This document shows, in pieces, positions 46,253-55,643 of a stretch of 64,000 nucleotides of DNA. The translations under genes were made by a program, and so were the position numbers. A model generated the notes under the pieces. That model was not told where the DNA came from, made no database searches, and saw only the letters and a program-made list of their open reading frames with translations. Every line of letters begins with the position of its first letter. The first letter of the stretch is position 1. The stretch comes from Saprospiraceae bacterium (GTDB lineage Bacteria > Bacteroidota > Bacteroidia > Chitinophagales > Saprospiraceae): positions 249,073 to 313,072 of the forward strand of contig JALHLK010000001.1 in the NCBI GenBank assembly GCA_022844565.1. The letters are read 5' to 3'.

Positions 46253-47283
46253 ACAGGTATAAATTTGTAAGGTAAGACCTGCCCACTATTCCATTGACAC
46301 ACATAAAGATTCTCATCGTTGTCTACCATGACGTCGTGTGGATGGTCAAATACCTTAATGGTTTGATAAGAGGGCTTCAGTTTTTTATCTTGCCCAATCT
46401 CCGGCTTAGAGCCTGCAATACAAGATACTAAATTATCTTTTTTGTCTAAAATTACTACAAAGCCACTTTTAGCATTTCCTGTGAAATTTGTAGTCAAGAC
46501 TGCTGCATATAAGTAATCTCCTTTGATGACTGGTCTGCATACATTGGCTCCTGGTATGGAAATTGTAGAAATATAATCTCCTGCCATGGTAAAACGCTTG
46601 AAACAGCACTTATTCCTATCTGTGATAATTAAAGTGGGTGTTGCTCCTCTATAATCGATACATATTCCGTGTGCATTATCTAAGTGTTTGTTTTCATCAC
46701 CTCTACCACCAAAAATATTTACTGTTTTCCCTGTTTTGTCTTTATGGATAATATATTGCATGCCGTATCCATCTGCTATGTAAAGATCTCCATTATTGGC
46801 GACTATCGTTTCTGTGGGTACAAAGTCTTTTTCATTTTTATACATGTTTGAGTCAAGTGGGGGGGCGATAGTTTTTAAAATATTACCGTAGATATCTGTA
46901 TAAAAAACTTTGTGTAAATCAGTATCAGTAATGATTAACTGTGGTGTGTTGCCATCGTAATACAATGTAAGTCCATGAGCCCCAGGAAAATTTTGACATC
47001 CTGCAAATGAGACTTCACCCTTTTGATTGAAATGTATTATATTATTTTTTGGGTGATTGGTAAGGAGTATCATTTCCCCACTTTTGAGGCAAACCATTTC
47101 ATGGCAATCCTTTACGGAGATGGTTGTGGATGAGTCCTTTAAGTGTAGCTTCCAGTTTTTATCTAAAGTATACCTTTTCTCGTTGTGCCCGTATACGTAA
47201 CTGTCATCAAATTTAAGGTTTGAGAAAGCAATTGATGCGCTCAACAACCCAAGAGATTTAGTAAATTTTCTTCTATCAATCAT
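46249..47283 (-). CDS. Tat-exported beta-propeller (NHL-like) protein
   Basis: A 344-residue protein with a twin-arginine signal (R4-R5-K-F-T-K) and a short hydrophobic region. The body has repeated ~45-residue units, e.g. 'HGLTLYYDGNTPQLIITDTD', 'HGICIDYRGATPTLIITDRN' and 'HDVMVDNDENLYVCQW', typical of NHL/6-bladed propellers. Tat export implies folding before transport or a cofactor. The gene overlaps its neighbours on both sides (start 47283, end 46249), so it is part of the coupled operon. It may bind or process a ligand in the periplasm. Confidence 0.78.
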   Translation of the reverse strand: MIDRRKFTKSLGLLSASIAFSNLKFDDSYVYGHNEKRYTLDKNWKLHLKDSSTTISVKDCHEMVCLKSGEMILLTNHPKNNIIHFNQKGEVSFAGCQNFPGAHGLTLYYDGNTPQLIITDTDLHKVFYTDIYGNILKTIAPPLDSNMYKNEKDFVPTETIVANNGDLYIADGYGMQYIIHKDKTGKTVNIFGGRGDENKHLDNAHGICIDYRGATPTLIITDRNKCCFKRFTMAGDYISTISIPGANVCRPVIKGDYLYAAVLTTNFTGNAKSGFVVILDKKDNLVSCIAGSKPEIGQDKKLKPSYQTIKVFDHPHDVMVDNDENLYVCQWNSGQVLPYKFIPV

Positions 47284-49433
47284 TAATAAAAAAATATTTC
47301 ATCAATAAAAAACCATGCTTTAGTACCTTTACCAGGATGCCACTGAGGCAAAGATTGGAGATTTTGAGCATGAATTTCATAATATTTCATCGGCTTACCC
47401 TCGAGTTCTAATATTATTTTATCATTTTTAGTTTGCTCTTTGTTATTTTGGTCAAAAATAGGTAGTTTTAACATGGCTATCTGTTTTAGATTGCCTGGGT
47501 CGTCACCACCCATTAGTTTTACGTATGTAGGAGGAAATACATAGGAAAGGATGTTGTACCCATAACTTAGAATCAAAGTTGATATTGGTTTAGGTTCGTC
47601 AAATTCGATTTTAGCTTTAAAAGGTTCTTCAGAATACCCCAACCAATTTGGATTTACCAGATTGCTAAGTAAGCCAAGTTTACCATTGGTGAGCGTTGCA
47701 GCGCCTTCTCCTTTATATTTATCATTTACTTTGGATGTCAATTGTATTTCTTTAGGCTTAAATCCAGCGGTATAGACTATGAAATCTTTCGAATCACTAC
47801 TTATCCACTTATCCTTAAATGCCTTTGCTTTTATATTGACAAACTTGTTGATTTTGAATGGTTTTTCATAAGAAGGACTCGATATACTATCTGGCTCTGT
47901 TCCGTCTAATGTGTATTTAATCACCACGTTTTTTATATAATGTTTTAACTCAATTTTTGTATCATTTTCAACTACACTTTCGATGTTTTCCATGATTGGT
48001 GGAGAAAGTTGGGTAATGATTTTACTGTAATCCTCGTATACAATATTGATTTTTGGATATTTTTGCCTCCATTGTTCTATGGTCGTCGGATCAATATCAG
48101 TATTTGTGAGGAAAATATTCTTTAAGGATTTTATTTCTCCTAGATATTTCTCTATACCCTTATCCACTTTTGTATTTGCAATGGAGAGACTGTGTAGATT
48201 ATTGAGTTTAGTAAGATTTTTTATGCCATCATTGGTTATTTTTGTAGTATTGAGGTATAGTTTTTCAAGATTTTTGAATTGTTGGAATAAGATTGTACTT
48301 TTATCATCTAAAGGCATTTTATTAAGGTTGATTTCTACAATTTGATCTTTTATTGTAGATAGCTCATTTAAAGACTCTGATTTAAATTCCGAAGATAAGA
48401 GATAAACAGCTGCTAAAGCTGGACTGTTATGATACAATGGATATACTTTTCTATAGGGTGTGTTTAATTTCGACACAACCTTTGGAGATACCGCCTTAAA
48501 TGGATAGATTTTGTTTAATACTTCTCGTTCGTCATACAAACTTTTGACCAAAGTATAAAATGTTGAGTCACTACTTATATCATCCAATTGATGTTGGTAA
48601 GAGGCTCCATTATTTATCCATGCTTCTATCAATTGTACTTCAGAAAATGTAAGTTGGGCTTTACCAATCGGAGGCATATGCTCTTCATGACTTTCCGGTA
48701 ACAACATTCTTTTGAATAATAGACTGTTTGCAGCTTGACCGGCTATCAGCGCAGTGCCGCTCTCACCACCTTTAAAAAGCGAAATACTGTCAATCATCAA
48801 TAGATTGCCCTTCTGTTTAGACGTATTATGACATCCAATACATTTTGATTCCAGTATTGGATGGATCACATTTCGATAAATGCTCGAATCTACATTAATA
48901 GCGTTTGTAACAACTGCATCATTGTCAATTTTGAATTTAAGAAAATCTTCCCCATGAGTCATTGTAGCTCCATTATGTCCTGTGACGATCAATAATATTA
49001 TCCCAATAGCAAGAATTAAAGATTGAAAAACGTCATTTATTTTAGAAAAGTATAGACTAAATAGATAGGTCAACAATGCAAAAGCCCCACCTACATACTT
49101 ATGCCATGTAAGTGCTTCGGATGCTACATTTTTGTCTTCTGCTGCTAGAATAAGTCCTGATACAGCACTTACACAAGCTGTAGTAGCACAAATATCTGCT
49201 AAGAAAGTAACTACCTTATCACTATTTTCAAATTGCAGTTTTTTACGAAAAATTTGGACGATGAATAATAAAGTAAAAATTCCAATCGGAAGATGCAAAA
49301 ATAATGGATGAACCCTTCCAAGTAATACTTTCCAACTTTCTACAACAATATTGTTCTCAAAAATAAATAAGAAAGTGAGTAGAATAAATAATCCAAAATT
49401 AAGATATTTAAATATTGAGTGTACTTGATTCAT
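47283..49433 (-). CDS. Membrane cytochrome-like protein (DUF2231, CxxCH, LRR, chitobiase-like)
   Basis: A 716-residue multi-domain protein. The N-terminal ~155 residues have four membrane helices and end in 'GHNGATMTHGEDF' (DUF2231 type). A planctomycete-type cytochrome region follows, with heme site C198-I-G-C201-H202 and 'HMPPIGKAQLTFSEV' supplying a Met. Residues ~370-465 are leucine-rich-repeat-like, ~490-560 hold a chitobiase-like Fn3 unit, and the end is the shared 'LPQWHPGKG' domain. It could pass electrons from a periplasmic reaction to the membrane. Start overlaps the stop of the DUF1501 gene by one nucleotide. Confidence 0.8.
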   Translation of the reverse strand: MNQVHSIFKYLNFGLFILLTFLFIFENNIVVESWKVLLGRVHPLFLHLPIGIFTLLFIVQIFRKKLQFENSDKVVTFLADICATTACVSAVSGLILAAEDKNVASEALTWHKYVGGAFALLTYLFSLYFSKINDVFQSLILAIGIILLIVTGHNGATMTHGEDFLKFKIDNDAVVTNAINVDSSIYRNVIHPILESKCIGCHNTSKQKGNLLMIDSISLFKGGESGTALIAGQAANSLLFKRMLLPESHEEHMPPIGKAQLTFSEVQLIEAWINNGASYQHQLDDISSDSTFYTLVKSLYDEREVLNKIYPFKAVSPKVVSKLNTPYRKVYPLYHNSPALAAVYLLSSEFKSESLNELSTIKDQIVEINLNKMPLDDKSTILFQQFKNLEKLYLNTTKITNDGIKNLTKLNNLHSLSIANTKVDKGIEKYLGEIKSLKNIFLTNTDIDPTTIEQWRQKYPKINIVYEDYSKIITQLSPPIMENIESVVENDTKIELKHYIKNVVIKYTLDGTEPDSISSPSYEKPFKINKFVNIKAKAFKDKWISSDSKDFIVYTAGFKPKEIQLTSKVNDKYKGEGAATLTNGKLGLLSNLVNPNWLGYSEEPFKAKIEFDEPKPISTLILSYGYNILSYVFPPTYVKLMGGDDPGNLKQIAMLKLPIFDQNNKEQTKNDKIILELEGKPMKYYEIHAQNLQSLPQWHPGKGTKAWFFIDEIFFY

Positions 49434-50902
49434 TAGGCAATCAAATCTTTTATGACATGACCTGCGACATCAGTTAGTCTATATCTTCGGCCTAAATGTT
49501 TGTAAATCAATTGTTCGTGGTCCAATCCCAGCAGGTTGAGCATGGTAGCATGAAAGTCGTTAATATGTACTGGATTCTGAATAATGTTATAACCGAACTC
49601 ATCAGTTTCGCCATAAACTAAACCTGGTTTTACACCACCGCCTGCCATCCAAATACTGTATGCCCTAGGATGATGATCACGTCCGTAAAGCTCGGCAGTA
49701 AGTGATCCTTGACCATAATTTGTACGTCCAAATTCACCACCCCAAATGACTAGCGTTTCGTCAAGTAATCCTCTTTGCTTTAAATCTTGAACTAAAGCGG
49801 CTGACGCTTGATCCACATCTTTTGCTTGACCAGACATCTCGTTTACTAAATTGCCATGTTGATCCCACCCTTGATGATATATTTGCACAAATCTCACCCC
49901 TGACTCAGACAGTTTACGCGCTAATAGGCAGTTGCTCGCATAAGTGCCGGGGATCAAACAATCTGGACCATACATTTTGATTACACTATCAGGTTCTTTT
50001 GATATATCGGTTATCTCAGGTACCGCTGTCTGCATTCTGTATGCTAATTCGTACTGTTCAATTTTAGTTTTTATATCGGGATCACCCACATCTTCAAACT
50101 GCATGTTATTGATCTCATTGAGATGATCTAACATTTTTCTTCTATCTTCTTTACTTAGTCCATCTTGATTTTCAAGGTAGAGTACCCTTTCTTCACTATT
50201 ACTAAATTGTACTCCTTGATGTTTGCTATCAAGGAAACCATTTGTCCAAAGTTTTGAATAGACCCCTTGGCCGTTGCCTCTTCCTTTTGAAAGTAACACA
50301 CAATAGGCAGGTAGATTATCATTTTCACTACCCAAGCCATAACTTAACCATGCACCCATACTTGGTCTATTACCTTGCTGAGCCCCAGTCTGCATAAATG
50401 TTAAGGCAGGATCATGATTGATTGCTTCGGTATGCATAGACTTGACGATACAAATATCATCAGCTATTTTTGCAATATTTGGAAATAGTTCACTTATCCA
50501 AGCACCACTACTGCCATGCTGATTAAATTTAAAGTAACTCCCAACAAGAGGGAAGGATGTTTGATTGGCAGTCATACCAGTGAGTCTTTGGCCACCACGA
50601 AGTGATTCAGGCATCTCTTGCCCAAACATTTTATTCAATAAAGGTTTGTAATCAAATGTTTCGAGCTGTGACGGTGCTCCATTTTGAAAAAGATAAATAA
50701 CCCTTTTTGCTTTTGGTGCAAAATGTGGGAGACCAACTTGGATTTTTGAAGCTATGTCTTCAGGTGATCCTGTAAACAAATCTTTCATTAGTAAAGATCC
50801 TAATGCTAGCCCACCTAAACCTACACCAAGTTTACCAAGAAAATATCTCCTATTTACATTGAGTCTATTTTCAAAAAACGGATTTGTATCTTTTTTTATC
50901 AT
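49433..50902 (-). CDS. Tat-exported DUF1501 protein
   Basis: A 489-residue protein with a twin-arginine signal at R18-R19-Y-F-L-G-K and a hydrophobic 'LGVGLGGLALGSLLM'. Body motifs include 'YLFQNGAPSQLETFDYKP', 'MHTEAINHDPA', 'WGGEFGRTNYG' and 'GRDHHPRAYSIWMAGGG'. These are the marks of DUF1501, an alkaline-phosphatase/sulfatase-superfamily-like group with metal-binding His/Asp residues. DUF1501 and DUF1553 genes often occur as pairs in planctomycetes, verrucomicrobia and some Bacteroidota. The start overlaps the upstream gene (ATGA at 50899-50902). Confidence 0.9.
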   Translation of the reverse strand: MIKKDTNPFFENRLNVNRRYFLGKLGVGLGGLALGSLLMKDLFTGSPEDIASKIQVGLPHFAPKAKRVIYLFQNGAPSQLETFDYKPLLNKMFGQEMPESLRGGQRLTGMTANQTSFPLVGSYFKFNQHGSSGAWISELFPNIAKIADDICIVKSMHTEAINHDPALTFMQTGAQQGNRPSMGAWLSYGLGSENDNLPAYCVLLSKGRGNGQGVYSKLWTNGFLDSKHQGVQFSNSEERVLYLENQDGLSKEDRRKMLDHLNEINNMQFEDVGDPDIKTKIEQYELAYRMQTAVPEITDISKEPDSVIKMYGPDCLIPGTYASNCLLARKLSESGVRFVQIYHQGWDQHGNLVNEMSGQAKDVDQASAALVQDLKQRGLLDETLVIWGGEFGRTNYGQGSLTAELYGRDHHPRAYSIWMAGGGVKPGLVYGETDEFGYNIIQNPVHINDFHATMLNLLGLDHEQLIYKHLGRRYRLTDVAGHVIKDLIA

Positions 50903-53217
50903 CTTACACTTGCTTCTTCTAAATTATAAATTAGTTGAATCGTTTGCATCACTCCTGCAACTTCTATTGGGTTTTCAATTTTTTCATTTTGCATTTTTTC
51001 ACCGACTTTTATTAGCTTTTGAGCTTTTTCTTTCGTCATACTTTTTTGTACACTTGCAAAATACTTATTTAAAATATCCTTTTCTTTAGCTAACGGTTTT
51101 CTGCAGACTATTCTCAAAAATGCTTCTTCAAAGATAGCTTCTTGTTGATTTTTATGTTTTTTGGATAATGTATTGGAAAGAACAGCAGTAGCTTCCAATA
51201 CTTGAGGGTCATTCATCAATACTAAAGCTTGTAATGGTGTATTTGTTTTTGATCTCTTGACTTCGCATTGATCTCGATTAGCACCGTCAAATATCAACAT
51301 TGAAGGAGGAGGAACAGTGCGCTTAATAAAGTGATATAGTCCTCTTCGATATAGTTTGTCACCAGTGTCTTGCTCGTAAGTAGCTAATTGGCCTCTACCA
51401 GACGTTGCGTTCTCCCACAATCCTTTTGGCTGATACGGTTTGACACTAGGGCCACCTATTACGGGATTTAAGAGTTCGCTTGTTGCCATAATGTGATCTT
51501 TGAGCAGTTCTGCTGATAATTTGAGTCGAGGGCCTCTACTTAAAAATGTATTTTCAGGATCTACAGCGATACTGCCGTTGGCAAAAGTATTGGATTGTCG
51601 ATATGTTGCGGACATTACGATTTGTTTTACCAATCGCTTTATATCCCATCCATGTTCGATAAAGTCTGCTGCAAGCCAATCTAACAATTCAGGATGAGAA
51701 GGAAGATCACCCTGTAAGCCAAAGTCACCATTTGTCTTTACAATTCCGTTTCCAAAAAACTCTTGCCATATATTATTCACAAAAACCCTTGACGTCAGGG
51801 GGTTGTTTTTATCAAATAACCACTTAGAAAGTCCAAGTCTATTTTTTTCATATTTTAATGAATCAAAAGGGAAAATGGCTTTAGGTGTATTGAATCTTAC
51901 AACTTCAGTTGGCTGATCATACGCTCCTCGATTAAGGATATGTGTATTTCTAATACTGGTGCTATCTTTCATAACCATTACCCTTACATCACCTGTGTCA
52001 AGTTTTGATATAAAATTCAAAATGCCCTGTCGATCTTCTTTTGTTATGGTCATATAAGGCGGATCTGCTAAGGATGCAAGGGAGATATCTCCAACCAAAC
52101 CTTTTTCATCTATTTGATTAAAAAACGCAAATGTGGAGTAATAATCTTTCTGGCTGATAGGATCATATTTATGATCGTGGCATTTAGCACATTCAAAAGT
52201 CATAGCAAGGATACCTTTCCCAAATGTGTTTGTGCGGTCAGTTACATATTCTATTCGATATTCCTCATCAATAACGCCTCCTTCTTGTGTGATTTTATGA
52301 TTTCTATTAAAACCTGTAGCAAGAATTGTTTCTTTATTTGCATCGGGTAATAAATCTCCAGCTATTTGCCAAGATAAAAACTTTTTGTACGGATAGTTTT
52401 GGTTAAAAGCATGAATAACCCAGTCTCGCCAAGGCCACATCGTCCTCAGACCATCATCTTGATAACCATGACTATCTGCATATCGGGCAATATCCATCCA
52501 AAATATTGCCATTTTTTCGCCATATTGAGGGCTCGCGAGCGCCTTATCAACCATTTTTTCATAATTGGCCAAATTTTGATTTTTTGTATATTCTTCCATC
52601 TCTTTCAATGATGGAGGTAGGCCTTTTAAATCATGCATCATTCTTTTTAATAAGGGAAGGTCGTGATCGATTTCAGAAGGTTTTAGATTGTTCTCTTCCA
52701 TTTTAGCCAATGCAAACTGATCAATTTCTGAGAAAGTCCAATTTTTTTTCATCGCTTTTGGCACTGATGGTTTTTTGACGGGTGTAAATGCCCAATGAGG
52801 CTCATACTTTGCACCTTGCTCTATCCATTTTTTAATGATATTTTTTTCATCTTCGCTGAGCGCTAATTTAGAATCAGGAGGTGGCATCATATAGTCATGT
52901 TCATGAGATATAATTCTTTGGTATACCTCTGATTTGCTAGGATTTCCCACAACTAAACCAAATTCATTTGGGGATTGCTTTAATTTGGCAAAAGCAAATT
53001 CTTCTAAATCAAGTCTATATCCTGAAATCCGTTGACTTTGATCAGGTCCATGACAAACAAAACATTTGTCGGATAAGATTGGTCTAATATGTTTATTGTA
53101 AGAGATTGTACCATCAGAATTATTGATGTTACTACAACCAAAGTATGCGAACATTAAAATGCAAAGTAAAAAAAGAACTCTAGTTTTATTTTGTAACATG
53201 CTTAAATTAAATTTCAA
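50899..53217 (-). CDS. Planctomycete-type cytochrome lipoprotein with DUF1549 and DUF1553
   Basis: A 772-residue protein, predicted lipoprotein (Cys28 in 'YFGC'). An N-terminal PSCyt1-like domain carries heme site C52-F-V-C55-H56 and 'MMPPPDSKLALSEDE'. DUF1549 follows, and the C-terminal part is DUF1553 with 'NNIWQEFFGNGIVKTNGDFG' and 'SKTNTPLQALVLMNDP'. A second CxxCH lies in 'CAKCHDHKYDPISQ'. This family is large in planctomycetes and probably takes part in oxidative breakdown of complex compounds, but no member's reaction is settled. It is the first gene of the operon. Confidence 0.9.
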   Translation of the reverse strand: MKFNLSMLQNKTRVLFLLCILMFAYFGCSNINNSDGTISYNKHIRPILSDKCFVCHGPDQSQRISGYRLDLEEFAFAKLKQSPNEFGLVVGNPSKSEVYQRIISHEHDYMMPPPDSKLALSEDEKNIIKKWIEQGAKYEPHWAFTPVKKPSVPKAMKKNWTFSEIDQFALAKMEENNLKPSEIDHDLPLLKRMMHDLKGLPPSLKEMEEYTKNQNLANYEKMVDKALASPQYGEKMAIFWMDIARYADSHGYQDDGLRTMWPWRDWVIHAFNQNYPYKKFLSWQIAGDLLPDANKETILATGFNRNHKITQEGGVIDEEYRIEYVTDRTNTFGKGILAMTFECAKCHDHKYDPISQKDYYSTFAFFNQIDEKGLVGDISLASLADPPYMTITKEDRQGILNFISKLDTGDVRVMVMKDSTSIRNTHILNRGAYDQPTEVVRFNTPKAIFPFDSLKYEKNRLGLSKWLFDKNNPLTSRVFVNNIWQEFFGNGIVKTNGDFGLQGDLPSHPELLDWLAADFIEHGWDIKRLVKQIVMSATYRQSNTFANGSIAVDPENTFLSRGPRLKLSAELLKDHIMATSELLNPVIGGPSVKPYQPKGLWENATSGRGQLATYEQDTGDKLYRRGLYHFIKRTVPPPSMLIFDGANRDQCEVKRSKTNTPLQALVLMNDPQVLEATAVLSNTLSKKHKNQQEAIFEEAFLRIVCRKPLAKEKDILNKYFASVQKSMTKEKAQKLIKVGEKMQNEKIENPIEVAGVMQTIQLIYNLEEASVR

Positions 53218-53391
53218 CTCAAATATAGCTTAAATTTTTAGAAAGTAAATAAAGGTAAAGGGGAATTTAATTGAAAAATTAATTGTTAGCTTATTTAATT
53301 AAGGTGAATTGAAGAAGTTTAGATTTGATTATATGATCAAAATCATCTAAATCCAGTCTTTACGTCATTATATTTATGGCAATTTTGCAAA

Positions 53392-53399
53392 TACCTTTG
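53392..53399 (+). promoter_or_regulatory. Possible -7 box of the universal stress protein gene
   Basis: TACCTTTG matches TAnnTTTG and ends 15 nt before the ATG at 53415. There is no obvious -33 box. Confidence 0.4.
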
Positions 53400-53414
53400 T
53401 ATAAAAAGTAGATC

Positions 53415-54254
53415 ATGAGAACAATATTAATTCCTACAGATTTTTCTGACTGTGCTATAAATGCCACCAATTATGCTATTGAGATCGCCAAAGTCACGAA
53501 TTCAAAGATCGTATTGTACAATTCATATTATTATGTTGCCCCACTATCACGACCAGAGGCTTTTTTTGATACAGTTTCATTAGCAAATATAAGTGAAAAC
53601 TCACTTTCAAGGTTGAAAACGTTTGCTGAAGAAACTTTAAAACTGAATGAGAGAGGCGTAGATTTTGATATTGATCAAAGTGTCAGTATTGGAAATTTAT
53701 CAAGTGAAGTAAATAATATGATTGATAAACATTCTGCTGACCTTGTTATCATTGGTACACATGGCATGACTGGTGCTTTCCAAAAGTTTTTCATAGGTAG
53801 TAATGCTGCGTCAATGATTGAAGATTCAAAAGTGCCAGTTTTGGTCGTTCCTCATAAATATAATTTCAGTCCTTTATCTAAAATTGTGTTTGCAAGTTCT
53901 TTTGAAGAGATCAAAGACACATCCATACTTGAATCTATTTCTGAATTAAGTTGGCTATTATCTCCACAAATCATATTTCTGACCGTTGTCAAATCTGAAA
54001 GTGAACTGCCGACAGATCATCAAATGGAGGAATATCTTAAATTGAATTCGCTATTTAATCACGTTAACCACAGACTTCAGACAGTGGTAAATCATCATGT
54101 GATTGATGGGATCAATAATTACATATTGGATAATAAGCCCGACCTTTTAGTTACAATACCAGGGAAACATAATTTCATAGAGCAAATTTTCTCAAAAAGT
54201 GTAAGCCAAGAATTGGTTTATGAAGCTTTGTTACCAATTTTATGTTTAAAATAA
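53415..54254 (+). CDS. Universal stress protein with two UspA domains
   Basis: A 279-residue tandem UspA protein. The first domain (~1-145) has 'ILIPTDFSDCAINATNYAIE' and the ATP-binding pattern 'VIIGTHGMTGAFQKFFIGSNA'. The second domain (~150-279) is more diverged ('KIVFASSFEEIKDTSILES' and 'DLLVTIPGKHNFIEQIFSKS') and has lost the glycine-rich ATP motif. Tandem Usp proteins in Bacteroidota respond to envelope or general stress in the cytosol. It is a single-gene unit. Confidence 0.9.
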   Translation: MRTILIPTDFSDCAINATNYAIEIAKVTNSKIVLYNSYYYVAPLSRPEAFFDTVSLANISENSLSRLKTFAEETLKLNERGVDFDIDQSVSIGNLSSEVNNMIDKHSADLVIIGTHGMTGAFQKFFIGSNAASMIEDSKVPVLVVPHKYNFSPLSKIVFASSFEEIKDTSILESISELSWLLSPQIIFLTVVKSESELPTDHQMEEYLKLNSLFNHVNHRLQTVVNHHVIDGINNYILDNKPDLLVTIPGKHNFIEQIFSKSVSQELVYEALLPILCLK

Positions 54255-54310
54255 TTTAGACTAAAAAACTGTTTTATTAATTTGTTTTTCTTTCGGTCTC
54301 TTCTTTTCTC

Positions 54311-54318
54311 TACCTTTG
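54311..54318 (+). promoter_or_regulatory. Possible -7 box of the MFS transporter gene
   Basis: TACCTTTG matches TAnnTTTG. Transcription would begin near 54325, exactly where the reading frame of the MFS gene opens, so the leader would be very short. Confidence 0.35.
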
Positions 54319-54450
54319 TATTGAATTAGATTTTTAGGTTTAAATAAAAGTAGTATCGGCCTTTTTACAGCATATAAAAATTCATTCAGTGGACTGTCAA
54401 AGTCTATTTGGATACTAGCCACCGCGAACTTAATTAATAGGGCAGGTTCG

Positions 54451-55569
54451 ATGGTAGTCACTTTTTTGGCATTGTACCTGACCAAAGAATTAGCGTTTAC
54501 AAAGGATTTGGCAGGTTATGTCATTGCCGCTTTTGGTGTAGGTAGCCTATTTGGAAATTATTTAGGAGGGTGGTTGGCAGATCGGGTTAATTTTTTGTAC
54601 ATTCAGATCGGGTCTTTATTCTTAAGCAGTGTCATTTTAATTCCTTTGATCTTTGTAAGAAGCTATGAAGGAGTAATGGTGATTGTATTCTTATTTGCTA
54701 TGATTGCAGATACATTTAGACCAGCAAATACAGTCGCTATAGCCCATTTTTCAAAACCAGAAAATCAAACGAGGTCTTATTCATTAATGCGTTTAGCGTT
54801 TAACTTAGGTTTTACTTTGGGCCCCGCTGCAGGAGGTGTAATTGCTGCACAATTTGGATACCAATGGCTATTTTTGATTGATTCATTGACATGTGCTTTA
54901 TCTGGATTTGTAATGTGGTATGCATTTAAAGATCATTTAAAAGATTCCAAACCAGTATTTCGTAACAAGGATGGTAAAATAGAAATGATAGGAATATCTG
55001 CATATAAAGATAAAGCTTATCTTGTTTTTATAGGAATGGTCATTTTATATGGCTTTTGTTTTCTACAATTGATTACGAGTCTTCCAGTGCATTTTGCTGA
55101 AGATTTAAAATACTCAGAGGCAACAATCGGATATTTGTTGGCGTTAAATGGCCTTTTGGTCTTTTTGTTAGAAATGCCGATAGTTGCAAAATTTGAATCA
55201 TACAGTAATTTGAAAAAGATGATGACGCTCGGTTCATTATTCATGGTGATCGCATATGTTTGTTTATTGGGCTTCACACCGATTCTATTATTTCCAATAT
55301 TATATATCACCTTCATCACTTTGTCTGAAATTTTTGCTATGCCCTTCATGATGTCCTATGCAATGAATAGACCACACCCAAGCAGAAGAGGACAATATTC
55401 TGCTTTATATTCTATGTCTTATGCTGTGGCATTCATCATAGCGCCTTCGATAGGCTTGACGATGGCAGAAAATTTTGGATTTTATGTATTCCTGATAGTA
55501 TTATCCATCATGTCATTTATAGTGACAGGTATTTTTTATTCGATGAGTAAGGAAAAGCAAATTAAATAA
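54451..55569 (+). CDS. MFS transporter; first ATG falls inside the first helix
   Basis: From ATG 54451 the protein is 372 residues. It has MFS marks such as 'GNYLGGWLADRVNF' (loop 2-3) and 'SRRGQYSALYSMSYA'. The frame is open upstream to 54325 and encodes 'YKNSFSGLSKSIWILATAN' and 'LINRAG', which matches the usual N-terminal arm and first helix of this MFS group. No ATG, GTG or TTG occurs there, so the true start may be a rare codon (ATT 54325 or ATC 54355) or has been lost by mutation. The gene is an exporter or importer of unknown substrate. Confidence 0.75.
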   Translation: MVVTFLALYLTKELAFTKDLAGYVIAAFGVGSLFGNYLGGWLADRVNFLYIQIGSLFLSSVILIPLIFVRSYEGVMVIVFLFAMIADTFRPANTVAIAHFSKPENQTRSYSLMRLAFNLGFTLGPAAGGVIAAQFGYQWLFLIDSLTCALSGFVMWYAFKDHLKDSKPVFRNKDGKIEMIGISAYKDKAYLVFIGMVILYGFCFLQLITSLPVHFAEDLKYSEATIGYLLALNGLLVFLLEMPIVAKFESYSNLKKMMTLGSLFMVIAYVCLLGFTPILLFPILYITFITLSEIFAMPFMMSYAMNRPHPSRRGQYSALYSMSYAVAFIIAPSIGLTMAENFGFYVFLIVLSIMSFIVTGIFYSMSKEKQIK

Positions 55570-55643
55570 GTATCCAATCTCGTTAATTGTTTCTAATTCC
55601 AAAAAATAAGTAAACTCTAATAAATCTTAATTCATTGTGATTT

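Noticed and set aside
54261-54485. Minus-strand 74-residue frame
   Set aside because: It overlaps the N-terminal coding part of the MFS gene and has no recognisable feature.
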